Notes: generated by a model not told the origin, from the letters alone. A stretch of DNA of 64,000 bases from Lentisphaeria bacterium (GCA_022009855.1 CP091727.1:1240001-1304000); one strand, 5' to 3'; shown: positions 1-10,740, counted from the stretch's first letter. Made by a program: numbers and translations.

Positions 1-682
1 GCCGAAACGGCTCCATGATGTCATCCGCAAGACCGAAAGGATTATACTGATTCGCGTGGTGAATCCCTGCCACGCAGAGCAATCCGGATCCAGTCAATGC
101 ACGCGCCACGGCTGCTCGCAAGATGGCATATCCATAATTCAGCGCGGGATTCGGTGGCCCCCCGTCTTGACTGCGTAAAAACTCTTTGCGTCCGGCAAGC
201 TGCCGAAAATAATATCGCGCAGCCACAGCTTCCGCGTTGGCGGCATCTCCCGCCTTGACCGATTCCGCCAACACACGCAGCCGCTGATCCGACAAGTCCA
301 GACGTTTCAAGCATTCAGCCTGATTGGTGATCTTGGCTTTGACCGTTTGCCGCCAGAGACGGGCTTTCAACGCACCGGTGGCACGCAGTTGCGCTTCCGT
401 ATGCCGTTGCGCCAGCGTATTTCCGGCAAACGGCTGAAGCATTGCCGATGGCATGTGCGCCGCATCGCAGACGACCACGGCAATATTCTCTTTCGCCAGT
501 GCATTGAGGCATGCCGTCGTTACCGAGAGCTGCAGCGACTCCAGAACGATGAAACCAAGATCTTCCAGCGGAAACGTCCGTTTCTCCGAAACACCATCGA
601 TACCTCGCGGCTCATAGGCCAGCAGGGAGCGTTCGAGGAACAACCTGCCGGGCGATCCGAAAAACAGCGTTCGCTTCAGCAT
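1..682 (-). CDS. cas1: CRISPR-associated integrase Cas1 (C-terminus cut by window edge)
   Basis: I translated this frame by hand from the ATG at 682 to base 1 and it is open throughout, giving 227 residues. Cas1 is the metal-dependent integrase that, with Cas2, inserts new spacers into the CRISPR array. The expected ligands are present: a Glu in NAEAVAARYYF (E151), His in GIHHANQYNPF (H208/H209) and Asp in LADDIMEPF (D220/D221). Cas1 proteins are usually about 290-330 residues, so roughly 70-100 C-terminal residues lie beyond the window, where cas2 and the array would also be expected. It starts 22 bases after the cas9 stop, so the two are almost certainly cotranscribed. Unlike cas9 it shows no frameshift. 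Base composition is lower in GC than the genes after 5 kb. Confidence 0.93.
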   Translation of the reverse strand, partial: MLKRTLFFGSPGRLFLERSLLAYEPRGIDGVSEKRTFPLEDLGFIVLESLQLSVTTACLNALAKENIAVVVCDAAHMPSAMLQPFAGNTLAQRHTEAQLRATGALKARLWRQTVKAKITNQAECLKRLDLSDQRLRVLAESVKAGDAANAEAVAARYYFRQLAGRKEFLRSQDGGPPNPALNYGYAILRAAVARALTGSGLLCVAGIHHANQYNPFGLADDIMEPFR

Positions 683-704
683 GAAAACCACCTTCCCGAG
701 AGTT

Positions 705-3700
705 TTATTTCAGGAAACGTATCTCGCCGTCTATGGAAATGACAAAATCAATCCCTTCAAAGATCAGGTGATTGGAAAATTTTTCACTGCTGATTTTCAA
801 CAGTCTGGCCGGCTCCTGAAAAGAGATGCTCGACGCCTCTTCGACTCCCATCGTTTTCTTCATTTCCGCCTGTACCTCGGATTTGGCTCTGGCCTCGCAA
901 TGATAGCGAAGATTCAATCGCGGCCTGTCTTTCTCAATTATGATGATTTTATATAACCGCCTGCAGAGTTCCCGTGGAGAAAGTTTTTTCAATTCATCAG
1001 GTGTGGTTTCATAGGCAAGAGCCATCGTTCCCGGTGCAATAAACCCGATAAACTCCCCGGTCTCGATTGTTTTTCCGGAGGAACGTAATCCGACCGCTTA
1101 TGCGCATTCGCCCAGTCCCAGAGCGATTGCAGGCAATAGCAGAGCTCTCCCTGAGGCGACCGGAAGAGCGCCGCCTTGAAATTCCCCCTTTGGCAGTCTC
1201 GGCATAAATGTAGTTTTTGTATTCCACTTCGGAAGCATAGGCGTGTTTCCGGATCTTCAACGGCTCTGCATTTCGGACGAAGCACCGGACCTTGCGGATC
1301 GGCGGCCCTTGAAAAGTACCGTCTTTTGATTTCATATGAAAACCGCCTTCCGCGATAGCGTCCTTAAAAGATTTTCCCGAATCCATGCGGAGTCGGAGCT
1401 GTGCTGATACAGCCTCACGAATCGCGGGATCGACAATAGCGGCGAGAGCGGATTCTTCTTTGAAATATTTAAAAATCAATTCTTTGCGGAATACATATTT
1501 CTCTTCACCGGATTCCGGGTCTTTGATGCGTCCTAAATAACTGTCGTTATGCAGTTGTCCGCGGACAGTGTCGCCGCCGGCTGTCACCACCCGTCTGAGT
1601 TCGCCATCCGCCGTTTTGTACGGCGTGACGAGATGAACCCGTTTTCTGGTCTGTTTCGTTTCATTGTGCCGAGTAAAATGAGCGACCAGAATCTCTTCTG
1701 ATTTCTCAAATACATCTTCCGGGAATGAGCGCCAGGGATAGGCATCCGGCAGAGTACTGCTGTATCGGGCATATGTCATTGCCTTTTCCTCATCAAGCCG
1801 ATACGCTTCACTGATTCTTTGAAAGAACCCCTCCGTCAAAGCAGCAATGCACATGGCGTCAATGGCATGGTGCCGATGATCGCTGCGCTCTTTTTTCTCA
1901 TAGAATCCCTGCACTCCCCACGCTTTTCTTGCCCATTCCGTCACGCGCCCGTTTCTGGAGTAGGTGTTTTTGTAAACGGACTTCAGCAGGAAAACCGCAT
2001 GACGGGCGATAATTCCGGTATCCACCAGCTGCCGCCGGGAAAATCCGCCCTGTTGCAATTCATCATCCGTAAGCTCAAACGCCGCCAGTTTTGCGCACAA
2101 GTAATTAAACTCCCTTTTACATTCCAGGAACTCCACCCGCTTCTGCGGATTGCCTCTGGCAGCAGAACGGAGTTTTTCCAGACGCGAACGCAGATTTTCC
2201 CGTTTTTCCTCCCAGCCGACAACTCTGATATTCTCCCGGATGGAGTTGTACTCTTTCCATTTTACATCATAATTCGGACACGCCGTCGGCAGACCGTTTT
2301 TCTTGATGTAACGATTGTAATCCGTAAAACAAAGCGTCAGATTCTCCATACTGCTGTCTCCGCCACGGGAACGGGGAACTGTATGCTCAATCTCAACAAC
2401 ATTGTCACCACTCATCAATTCCGCCAGCCCGATCGGGTTACCGGTATAAAGACAGCGCTTATTCTGTTCCATCCAGAGGGCATAACGCAAAATCTGTTCT
2501 TCCGTTGCTTCATATCCCAGTGCTTCGATCGCTTCACGATACTGTTTGCGCAGATTCTCCTGTTTTTTCTGGTAATTTGCAACCGCCATGCGCGTATTTT
2601 TGTCATTTACAGAACGGGCAAGTTCCACGTGGATCTCGGTATCGGCATCGATTTTTCCCGTTTTGCGAAGATGATTGACCAGACGTCGGAGAACGTTCAG
2701 CGACCGGTATACCATCGGATTGTAGATCATTCCCAGATTCACTTCCGGAAGAATCTCACTTCGGGAATGATCCTGATAATCGGAACGGCTGTTGTAACGG
2801 TACAGCAATTCAAAACGATCCGGTGTCACGTGGAATTCGTCCTCCAGATAGTGTTTGATCCGTTCCGTCAAGGAAAGAAATTCGGCACGTTGGCTGGATT
2901 CCGACGCAGCTTCCCGCTCCATACGCCAGTCGGCCTCCAACTGTTCCAGATCCGCAATAATTTTCTCCCCGTTTTTCTGAAAAACATCTTTTTCCAAGTA
3001 CATCCGGCAGTTTTGCCAGAAACACCGCGCGGGTCTGAATATGCCCGGCCTCAAGGAAAGGCAGAATCTTCCGGATCGCATAAAGGCTGAAATTCGCATA
3101 CCCTGCCGGAATTCGAATTCTGACAAATTTTTCCGCCTGATCTACAGTCAAGCCGGCTCGTTCGATGGCAAAATTTTTCAGCATATCGTCGTCATCGAAA
3201 AAGGTAAGAGCGTCAAACAGGGTCTGGTAATCCATGCTTTTCGGTTTATTGTCACGCCCGATGTATTCGTGATGCCAGGCAAAAAGATCTTCCGTTCCCA
3301 GTATTTTCTGCAACTGGTTCGTGACGGGAGATGATGCGATCGATTTATCTGGGGGATAATTCCACGCCGACCATTCATTCTTCGGATATTTAGGGTATAA
3401 TTTCCGAACCAGCTTTTCAAATTCGAAGCTTGGCTTGCCGACCAGAAAAGCGGCCTGTGCTTTCTGCCGTTCTTCTTCATTCAGGGGAACGCCGTTCTTT
3501 CGGATACTGTTGATGAACGAAAGCATCCGATAGCGTTCAAACAACGGGTGACCGATCAAACAACGGACACGTTTTTTCTCCAGAGAACAATGACCTGCAA
3601 GATGTTTCTGCGAACGCAGAGGACGCTGCAGAAAGATCGCTTTTCTCATTTCGGCGACAAATGGTTCCGGAAGCTTCTGCACTTCACATATTTTTTCAAA

Positions 3701-4343
3701 TTCCGGCTCATAATGCTCTTTTTCTGCCGCAACGGTTAACTTTACGGATTTTTTCAGATCTCTGGAACAATTCATAAAAATACTGCCCCAGAGTGCACTG
3801 TTTCTTTTGTAGAATTTCCGTCAGCTGATTGATTTCCTTCTTAAAATTGGTCAATTCTTTTTCATTCGAAGAGGAAGACTCCTTGCGGGAACTCCAGAAG
3901 CCTCGCCGAATCGCCAGATGGTAGAACGCCCGGCCCAACTCTTGCGGCGGCAATTTTCTTTCAGCGGCTTTGGCCCGGAAATAATAGGGATTGTCTTCCT
4001 TCGTGCTGCCGAGCCAGGCGATGAAATTCCGGTTTTCAATGGGAAATTTTCCATTTCGGATCCAGTTTTGCAATTCAGCCATGGTCAATGGACACATCTG
4101 ATTTGCAATCAAAACCTTCAATGTGTGATACTTTCTCAGGCGACGGCGGAATTTCAGGCGGCGCGCAGCCCGGAATGCCCGTCGTTCTGCGGCGGGAGAA
4201 CGTTCCGCCTCCCTTCCCTTTTCATCCGGAATCCCCTGTTGAAAAACCACGACTCCGGCATCGGTAAACCTCTTCTGAAAAGGATCCAGAATTGCCCAAC
4301 CAAGCGAATTCGTTCCAACATCAAGACCTAAGATTCGGCTCAT
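705..4343 (-). CDS. cas9: Type II CRISPR effector nuclease Cas9 (about 1,210 aa, four apparent frameshifts)
   Basis: RNA-guided endonuclease that cuts both DNA strands. It begins with the RuvC-I motif ILGLDVGTNSLGWAILD (catalytic D8), followed by an Arg-rich bridge helix (about residues 51-75). RuvC-II has the Glu in EIHVELARS (near base 2625), the HNH domain has EIEHTVPRSRGG with a downstream Asn (near 2330-2410), and RuvC-III has DHRHHAIDAM (near 1870). All catalytic residues are present. The frame breaks near 3745 (A run), 2995 (A run), 1186 (G run) and 1073 (A run); each is repaired by one base and the conserved sequence continues. The C-terminal part (705-1025) is therefore the end of the PAM-interacting region, not a separate gene. 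An AAGGAG ribosome site precedes the ATG. The size and the cas9-cas1 order without a visible csn2 or cas4 suggest subtype II-C, but the downstream genes are outside the window. Confidence 0.92.
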
Positions 4344-4387
4344 GATTTTACTCCTTTTCTCGGAAATGGATTTGCAAAATTTTTTTC

Positions 4388-4478
4388 TTTGTGATAAGTT
4401 AAGATTGTCTTATCACAACAAGGCTATATGCCGAAGGTGATTACACCTATGGGGCCGGTTCGCCGGTCCTTCTTTTTT
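4388..4478 (+). ncRNA. Predicted tracrRNA, divergent from cas9
   Basis: This lies in the gap upstream of cas9, on the opposite strand. It starts with an anti-repeat-like stretch (4391-4420) containing the inverted arms GTGATAAG and CTTATCAC, so the segment could pair with a repeat beginning GTTGTG or fold on itself. Then comes CAACAAGGC, close to the ACAATAAGGC element of known type II-C tracrRNAs. Two small hairpins follow (GGC/GCC at 4422-4432; GGTG/CACC at 4436-4447), and a GC-rich terminator ends it. The 5' end is uncertain because no convincing promoter is visible. The anti-repeat cannot be tested here since the array lies outside the window. Confidence 0.75.
4452..4478 (+). terminator. 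Rho-independent terminator of the tracrRNA
   Basis: The stem GGGCCGG / CCGGTCC (4452-4458 with 4463-4469, one G-T pair) closes a TTCG tetraloop and is followed by TTCTTTTTT. The T tract is on the plus strand, which fixes the direction of the upstream RNA. Confidence 0.85.
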
Positions 4479-4576
4479 CAGGGAGAATGTAACTGGAATC
4501 GAGACCGCCCGGAAAACCAAACCGGAAAACGGCCCCAAAAAAAGCCGCATGTCAAAAACTCCATGCGGCAGATTTT

Positions 4577-4948
4577 TCACCGTTTCTCAGGAATAACCTC
4601 GATCCAGTAGTTGTCAGGATCTTCGCAAAAGTAGATGTGCATCTCGGGGTTTTCGTAGCAGATGCAGCCCATCTTCTCATGGCGGGCATGGGCTGCTTCG
4701 TAATCATCGACCTTGAATGCCAGGTGAAATTCGTTGTCGCCGAGATTGTACGGCTCCTTGCGGTCTCGGAGCCAGGTCAATTCCAACTGGTGAGAGCTGT
4801 TCCCGTCCTCCAGATAGACGATGATGAAGCTCCCGTCCTTCGCTTCGATCCGCCGCACCTCGTGCATGTCAAAAGCGTCACGGTAGAATTTCAGGCTCTT
4901 TTCAAGGTCGAGCACGTTGAAGTTGTTGTGTACCATCCGGAATTTCAT
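4577..4948 (-). CDS. Glyoxalase/VOC-fold protein, lactoylglutathione lyase-like
   Basis: A 123-residue single-domain vicinal-oxygen-chelate protein. Glyoxalase I members convert hemithioacetals of methylglyoxal and a thiol into S-lactoyl thioesters. The four metal ligands expected of the family can be placed: His in MVHNNFNV, Glu in HQLELTW, His in NEFHLAFKV and Glu in WIEVIP. The start is set at the ATG at 4948 because GAGGAG sits eight bases upstream; an ATG six codons earlier in the same frame has no such site. It stands alone between the tracrRNA and the kinase gene. A related VOC function on another substrate cannot be excluded. Confidence 0.8.
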   Translation of the reverse strand: MKFRMVHNNFNVLDLEKSLKFYRDAFDMHEVRRIEAKDGSFIIVYLEDGNSSHQLELTWLRDRKEPYNLGDNEFHLAFKVDDYEAAHARHEKMGCICYENPEMHIYFCEDPDNYWIEVIPEKR

Positions 4949-4981
4949 GCCATTTCTCCTCTTCATTGCGCTGCAACGTAT

Positions 4982-5010
4982 TCCGGAAATGACGGGCCGT
5001 CATTTCCGGA
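4982..5010. repeat. Perfect 29-bp palindrome in the gap between genes
   Basis: Two 14-bp arms (4982-4995 and 4997-5010) are exact reverse complements around one base. The core is TGACGG/CCGTCA, the same core as other hairpins at gene ends in this window (43.2 kb, 61.7 kb). It lies between the kinase stop and the glyoxalase start, so it may be a transcription end signal or a repeat element. Confidence 0.75.
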
Positions 5011-5011
5011 T

Positions 5012-5036
5012 AAATAACGGATCGGTTCCGTTATTT
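5012..5036 (-). terminator. Hairpin overlapping the kinase stop codon
   Basis: Arms AAATAACGGA (5012-5021) and TCCGTTATTT (5027-5036) form a perfect 10-bp stem with a 5-base loop. On the minus strand it begins inside the TAA of the kinase gene and ends in an AT-rich arm, consistent with a terminator, although there is no long T tract. Confidence 0.5.
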
Positions 5037-7531
5037 TACAGATTCCGCAAAGATACGGAAGTTGTTCCGCCAGAAGCCCGCCGGAGCAAGTTTCGCCGTC
5101 TCTCCATCCAGCTGACGGTTCATCAGCCGGAACCAGAACTCCGCATTCGTCAACTTCAACTTCTGTTCCAGACGCAAGAAAAACTGACGCCGTACCCGTG
5201 CATCGTCCAGCGGAAGAGGTTCCGGATCCTGACCGGCACGACGGCACAGCACCTTCCCCGGCCGGATCGATACCACATCCGCCAGCTCATGGCCGGCAAG
5301 CTCCACATTGAAACTGTTGTTTCCATTCACCGCTTCCACCGTGCGAACGAAATTGCGGAATTTCACCGCCTCCTTCGGCAACTCCTGCTGCATCGCACGG
5401 AACGTGTTCAGCAACGCCTTCTCCTCCCGGGAATCCGCCGCCGAAGGCGCAATGTATTCCGACATGCTCTGCACCGCTGCGTTCAACGAAGCCTCATTCC
5501 CCTCCAGGCCGGCGCTGTAAAAATCCCGCCACCAGCGCGGGATAATACCGCCCCAGCTCCGCTTTCAAACCGGCTACCCGGGCGGCAAGCTGCCGCTGCA
5601 GCTCCGCCGCCAGACGCCTCTGCTCCGCCGCCTGTTCCCGCAGAAGCCGCGCCTGCTCCTCCCGCTGGCGCCGCGCTTCCGCTTCCGCCTCGGCACGCGC
5701 CCGCTTCGCCTCATCCGACGCCTCGCGCCGCTCGGCAATCTCCCTTCAAATGACGCTCCCGGGCGGCTGCCCGCGCCGGCGCAGCTCGATGCAGCTCATC
5801 CAGCCTGCCATACACCTCCTGCATCGGCCGGAGCGCGGAACGCTCCTCCTCGGTCTGCGGCTGCGGGAAAACGGGTGAAAAATTCATCCCCCGCGGCAAG
5901 CTGCCCCTCCCGATCATCCGGACGATTCCGCACCAGCGTCAGGAATTTTTCGATTCCGTCAAGATATGCCCGCCGGGTCGCCGGCTTCTGCGACTCAATC
6001 TTCTTCTGCGGCGCAACCGGTTCCGCCTTTTTCTCCGGCTCCGAAGCAGAAACGGCCTCAGTCGCCGCCTTTGCCCGGGCGGCAAACCACTCCGCAACCG
6101 GCTTTCCATACGGTTTTAACGGCTCCGGCAATTTGTCGCCCTTCGCCAGAAATACAAATGTCCCGCCCGCGCCAAGCACCACGACCAGCACGATTCCGCC
6201 AATCAGCAGCACCAGTTTCATCCGGCGCGAAAGCCGGCGGCGCGGCGGAGGAGTTTCCTCCTGCGGCGCTTCCGGCTCCGGAGCCATTTCAGGCCGAGGA
6301 ATATTCTCCGCCGTCATCTCCGGCGCCTTCTCCTCCTTCGCCGGCTCCGCCCTCTTCTCCTCCACAGGTTTTTCCTCCGGCACCGAAGCCGGTTCTGAAA
6401 CGGGACGTTCCGTCACATTTCCGTCACTTTCCTCCGCAACATCATGAGAAACAGATGGTTGCGAAGAAGAAACAGGAGCCGTCATTTTCGGTGCCGCCGC
6501 CTTTGCCGCCGCCGGAAGCTTGAATGACGGTGCCGCCGCCTTCTTCCCGAACTTCAGGTTCAGGGTCGGCACGTTCGGTCCCGCCGGACGATAGTTGCGC
6601 ATGAACATGTCGAGCGCCTTCATGAGCGGCGTCGGCGTCTGGTAGCGATCTTCGATGTTCCGCGCCATCATCTTCATGATGATCGTATTGAGTTCGTCAG
6701 GAATTTCCGGATTCACCTCTTTGGGCGGCGTCAGATTCCCGGCGACGTGCATCCGGGCAATCTCCTCGGCGGTGTCCGCCACGTAGGGGAAGCGCCCTGT
6801 CACAAACTGGTAGAGCGTCGCCCCGAGACTGTAGATGTCGCTGCGCACATCGGTAGGAACGCCGGTGAGCTGTTCCGGACTGATGTACTGCGGAGTACCC
6901 ATCACCTCGTCTCCGACCTCCTCATCCCGGTTTTCATTCCCGGCCACCCGGGCAAGACCAAGGTCGGCCAGCTTGGCGAAGCCGTTGGCGTCCAGCATGA
7001 TGTTATCCGGCTTGATGTCCTGGTGAACCAGTTTCTGCTCACGCCACGCCGCATCAAGAGCACTGGCAATCTCACGAACCACCTTGGCCGCCTGCATGAA
7101 GTCAAGCTTCTTCTGCCGCTGGAGAATCTGTTTGAAGGTCTCCCCCCTCACATACTCCATCGCAAAGTAAAAAATCCCGTTCTCCTCGCCAACCGCATAG
7201 GCCTGCACGATGTTCGGATGGTTGATCTTTCCTGCCGCCCGCGCCTCGCGGAAAAGACTCTCGACATACTCCTTGTCGTTGAGAAATCGATCCTGCAGCA
7301 CCTTGAGCGCCACCGGCCGGTCCAGCGAAAGCTGCCGGGCGAGAAACACCTCACCCATGCCCCCCTTGCTGATCTCCCGCTCAATCAGAAAATCTCCGAT
7401 CACCGCTCCGGGTGAGGTGGGGTCTCCGGGAAATTCACCATCGCGCCGCATTTCGGGCAAACGGTCTGCGCTCCGCTCTCCGGACGCTCCGCCTCAAAGA
7501 CGCTTTTACATTTTTCACAATAAATTTTCAT
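5031..7531 (-). CDS. Membrane Ser/Thr protein kinase (PknB-like) with N-terminal zinc ribbon
   Basis: About 830 residues after repairing frame breaks near 7430, 5870, 5745 and 5518. The N-terminus is a small zinc ribbon (CxxC at residues 5-8 and 25-28). The kinase domain follows: Gly loop SKGGMGEVF, Lys in VALKV, catalytic loop HQDIKPDNIM (HQD instead of HRD), DLG in place of DFG, and GTPQYISPEQ in the activation segment. A Pro/Glu-rich linker leads to one membrane helix (LVLLIGGIVLVVVLGAGG), then an Arg/Glu/Ala-rich coiled coil and a C-terminal part that looks extracytoplasmic and that I do not recognise. The ATG at 7531 is chosen because it gives the zinc ribbon in frame. It probably senses an envelope signal and phosphorylates cytosolic targets; no substrate is indicated. 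Confidence 0.85.
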
Positions 7532-7621
7532 CGTTTCCGTCGCTCCGGCTGCTCTGCATTGTCTGATTTCTTCTATCGTTCATTCGAATATAATCCGCTC
7601 TGCGGGAAAATCAATCCCCGG

Positions 7622-8595
7622 TCAGAAAAAGTAACGCAGGATCGCATCCTTGCGCAACTCCTCCAGGTAACGGGCCCGGCTTTTTTCGCGAAATTCTTCC
7701 CTCATACGGGTACGGATCTCCGCCGCCAGCCGGCGAAAATCCGACTGCTCCTCCGAAAAGTGCGCAATCACCTTGAGAAAGAAAATCCCTCCCCCCGTCC
7801 GCACCGGCCCATAAACACGCCCCGGCGTCAATTCCGGCATCGCCGCCGCAAATTCGGGACGAAGCCGACGCCGTTCAATCCGCCCGAGGCTCCCCCCTTC
7901 TCCGCACCCGGCCCCGCCGAATAAAGCCGCGCCAGCTCGGCAAACCGACCGGAATCCGCCTTGAGCGCCTCAGCGATCCTCTCCGCCGTCACCTCCAGTT
8001 CGGGCGAATCCTTCGGCAGCAAAATCATCCCCAGCTCCAGGCTCTCCGGACGTACAAACTCCTGCCGGTGCTTCTGATAATATTCATAGACTTCCCGCGG
8101 CGTGATATCCTGTTCTATCTGGTACCGGCGGTAGATCATCAGCTGGACAATCATATTCTCCTCCACCTCACTGCGGAGCTTCTCAATCGAAGAACCCGCC
8201 TGCCGCGCCTGCCGGATGAACTCCGCACGCGAACGGTACCCCATCCGCTCGGCGACATTGTCCAGCTCCTCCTCGATCTGCTGGTTGGGAATCTCGAACG
8301 GCTGCCGCCGGTAGTCCGCGATCACCAGCTTGCGGTCGATGAGATCGTTCACCGCCTTGAGCCGGATCGCCCGGATCGCCTCATACAGCCGGTCGCCGGA
8401 ATACGCGGCGTAGGCCTGATACTCCTGCTGCCGCGTCGCAGGCAGAATATCCTCCAGGCTGACCGGCTCGCCGTTGACCGAAGCAAGAACGGAATTGATC
8501 TGCAGTTCATCATCCGGCCGCAGCTCATAATTCGCCGCGCCTGCCGACAGCGCAATGCAGCTCAGAAGCGCCCAAATGTTCCATCCGATTTTCAT
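7622..8595 (-). CDS. Periplasmic peptidyl-prolyl isomerase, PpiC/SurA family
   Basis: A signal peptide (MKIGWNIWALLSCIALSAGA) is followed by a SurA-type chaperone region and a parvulin domain. The parvulin signature reads through one frameshift in a six-G run near 7880: GGSLGRIERRRLRPEFA, then LTPGRVYGPVRT and FFLKV, matching the family pattern GG-LG...F-.A...L..G..S.PV. After repair the product is about 324 residues, smaller than SurA with two parvulin domains and close to PrsA or PpiC size. It would act in the periplasm on unfolded outer-membrane or secreted proteins. The start is the ATG before the signal peptide; an in-frame TTG upstream is ignored. Confidence 0.8.
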
Positions 8596-8676
8596 GCTGA
8601 ACCGCCTCTCTTCCTTAAGGCGGCAATATAGCACGTTTTTCCGTCGAACTCAAGCCGTCCGGCGAATTTTCCGGAA

Positions 8677-9742
8677 TCAAACCAGCAGCATGCAGTCGCC
8701 GTAGCTGTAGAAGCGCATCTTCGCCTCAATCGCCGCGGCGTAGGCGGCCAGCACTTTCTCCCGGTCGCAGAAGCAGGAGACCAGCATCAGAAGCGTGCTC
8801 TTCGGCAGATGAAAGTTGGTGAGCAGCATATCCACCGCCCGGATCTTACGCGGCGGATAGAGGAAGATCTCGGTCTTCCCGTGCCCGGGCGAAACGGTTC
8901 CATCCTCCGCGGCACAGCTTTCCAGCACCCGCACCGTCGTGGTGCCGACCGCGAGCACCCGTTTCCCCGCCCGGTGGGTCGCATTGACCAGCTCCGCCGT
9001 CGCCGGTGTGAGAAAGTACTCCTCAGAGTGCATCCGGTGCTCTTCGGCGTTCTCCACCGAAACCGGCTTGAAGGTGCCGGGACCGACGTGGAGCGTCACC
9101 GCCGCTTCGCGCACCCCCTTCGCGGCGATTCCGGCGAGAATCTCCGGCGTGAAGTGCAGTCCCGCCGTCGGCGCCGCCACCGCGCCCGCCTTTTCGGCGT
9201 AGACGGTCTGGTAGCGTTCGGAATCGGCGGTCTCGTCGCCGCGCGAGATGTAGGGCGGCAGCGGAATGTGCCCGTAACGCATCTGAAGACGGTCGGAATC
9301 GGCGCTGGAAAACTCCACCCGGAACGACCCGTCCTCGTTTCTCCCCTCGACGGTGAAGCCGTCTCCGTCGACGTTGAGTTCGCCGGAGTGGTCGAGCAGC
9401 ACCGCGCGGGTGCCGCAGCGCGCCCTGCGGCCGGGACGGAGCAGCACATTCCATCGCCGCCGCTCCGGATCGAGCGCCTCGACCAGCAGAAGTTCGAATT
9501 TCGCCCCGGCCGGATCCCCGTCGCGTCGCGCGAACATCCGCCCCCGCAGCACCCGGGTGTCGTTGTAGATCAATGCGTCCCCGGCCTCGAGATAGTCGCG
9601 GATCGCCGGAAACGGGAGGATCTCAAACGCTCCGCTGCGGCGGTCGAGCACCATCATCCGCGACCCGTCGCGCCGCGCCGCCGGATACTGGGCGATCAGC
9701 TCCTCCGGGAGCGTGTAGTCGAAAAAGCGAAGTGCTGAGCAT
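8677..9742 (-). CDS. queA: S-adenosylmethionine:tRNA ribosyltransferase-isomerase (queuosine synthesis)
   Basis: QueA transfers and isomerises the ribosyl group of SAM onto 7-aminomethyl-deazaguanine in tRNA, making epoxyqueuosine. Typical segments are visible: LPEELIAQYPAARRDGSRM at the N-terminus, IYNDTRVLRGR, GHIPLPPYI, PTAGLHFTPE, LHVGPGTFKPV, and LLTNFHLPKSTLLMLVS near the end. About 354 residues, normal for the family. The conserved N-terminus needs one base removed from a T run near 9725 to join the ATG at 9742. The upstream rhomboid gene ends 4 bases before this start, so they are likely cotranscribed. Confidence 0.93.
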
Positions 9743-9746
9743 GATC

Positions 9747-10601
9747 CTACCCTCTGCCGCCCCGCATCTCCTCGCGGGCCTGCCGGAGCCGGGCAAGTTC
9801 ATGTTCGCTCAGGCTGTTGATCCCCTCCCGGGAGATTTTATCGAGCAACGCGTCGAGTTCGCGCGGCGAGACCGGTCCTCCCGCGGGCGGCGGCTCCGCA
9901 GAGGGACGCGCGGCCTCCCCCAGGCCGGCGGCCGCTTCCACTCCCCCGGACGCACCCGGTGCCGGAACGGATCCCACGGCAGAGAACTGCCGAAGAGAGC
10001 CTTCAGAAAGCAGTAGCCGCCGAGAAATCCGCCGAGGTGGGCCAGATGGGCAATGCCGCTCTGACCGCCGGTCATTTCAAGGATGATTTCAAGGATGGTG
10101 TAGCAGATCACCAGCGTCGCCGTCTTCAGCGGGAAGAACGGCATGAAGATCATGACGAACCTCCGGTTCGGCTCCAGCATCGCCGCCGCCATCATGATCG
10201 CGCAGACCGCGCCGCTGGCGCCGCAGAGGATCGCAGGCGTGTTCCAGTTGAAGAGCAGAAAGAGCAGGTTGCCGGTTATCGCGCCGGCCAGGTAGAGCGC
10301 AAGAAAACGCTTTCCGCCGATGTGGGGCGCCACCAGCGTGCCGAAAAGATAGACTCCCCCACATGTTGAAGAAGATGTGAGAAAAACTCCCGTGCAGGAA
10401 TCCCGCCGTCACCAGCTGGTAGAGATGAAAATCCCGGATGCCGCCGCTGGTCAGCGCCAGCCGGAGAAATCCCGGCGACTCCGGCGGGGCGATGAAGAGA
10501 TAGGCGATCACGTTGATCGCGATCAGCGTCCAGATCATATTCATGCCGTTGTCGGCGGGACGACCGCCGTTCCGCATATAGGGACGGTCAAACAGGCTCA
10601 T
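9747..10601 (-). CDS. Rhomboid-family intramembrane serine protease
   Basis: An integral membrane protein of about 285 residues with at least six hydrophobic segments. The rhomboid dyad is visible: the nucleophile Ser in CGASGAVCAIM and the His in AHLAHLGGFLGG; GSFSHIFFNMW corresponds to the conserved H..N element of the second helix region. Frame breaks occur near 10355 (C run) and near 9960. After the membrane domain there is a soluble tail (SPRELDALLDKISREGI and following), similar to the cytosolic tails seen in many bacterial rhomboids of this type. Rhomboids cleave single-pass membrane substrates; the target is not evident from the context. Confidence 0.85.
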
Positions 10602-10740
10602 AATGTTGCTCTCCTCCGCATTACCGTCGTAAATCGTGTCGAATTTCGTAATATACCATATTTATGGAGAATATTCCAGTTGATTTTCCGGCGGTGCGGT
10701 GCTAAATTCCGCATGTTTCATTTTTTCAACCGGGGAACCG

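Noticed and set aside
705..1025. A 106-residue open frame between cas9 and cas1 that looks like a new small Cas protein
   Set aside because: Adding one base to the G run near 1186 and one to the A run near 1073 joins it smoothly to Cas9, and it reads as the end of the PAM-interacting region.
1..4600. CRISPR array
   Set aside because: No regularly spaced repeat is present; the only related sequence is the single anti-repeat in the predicted tracrRNA.
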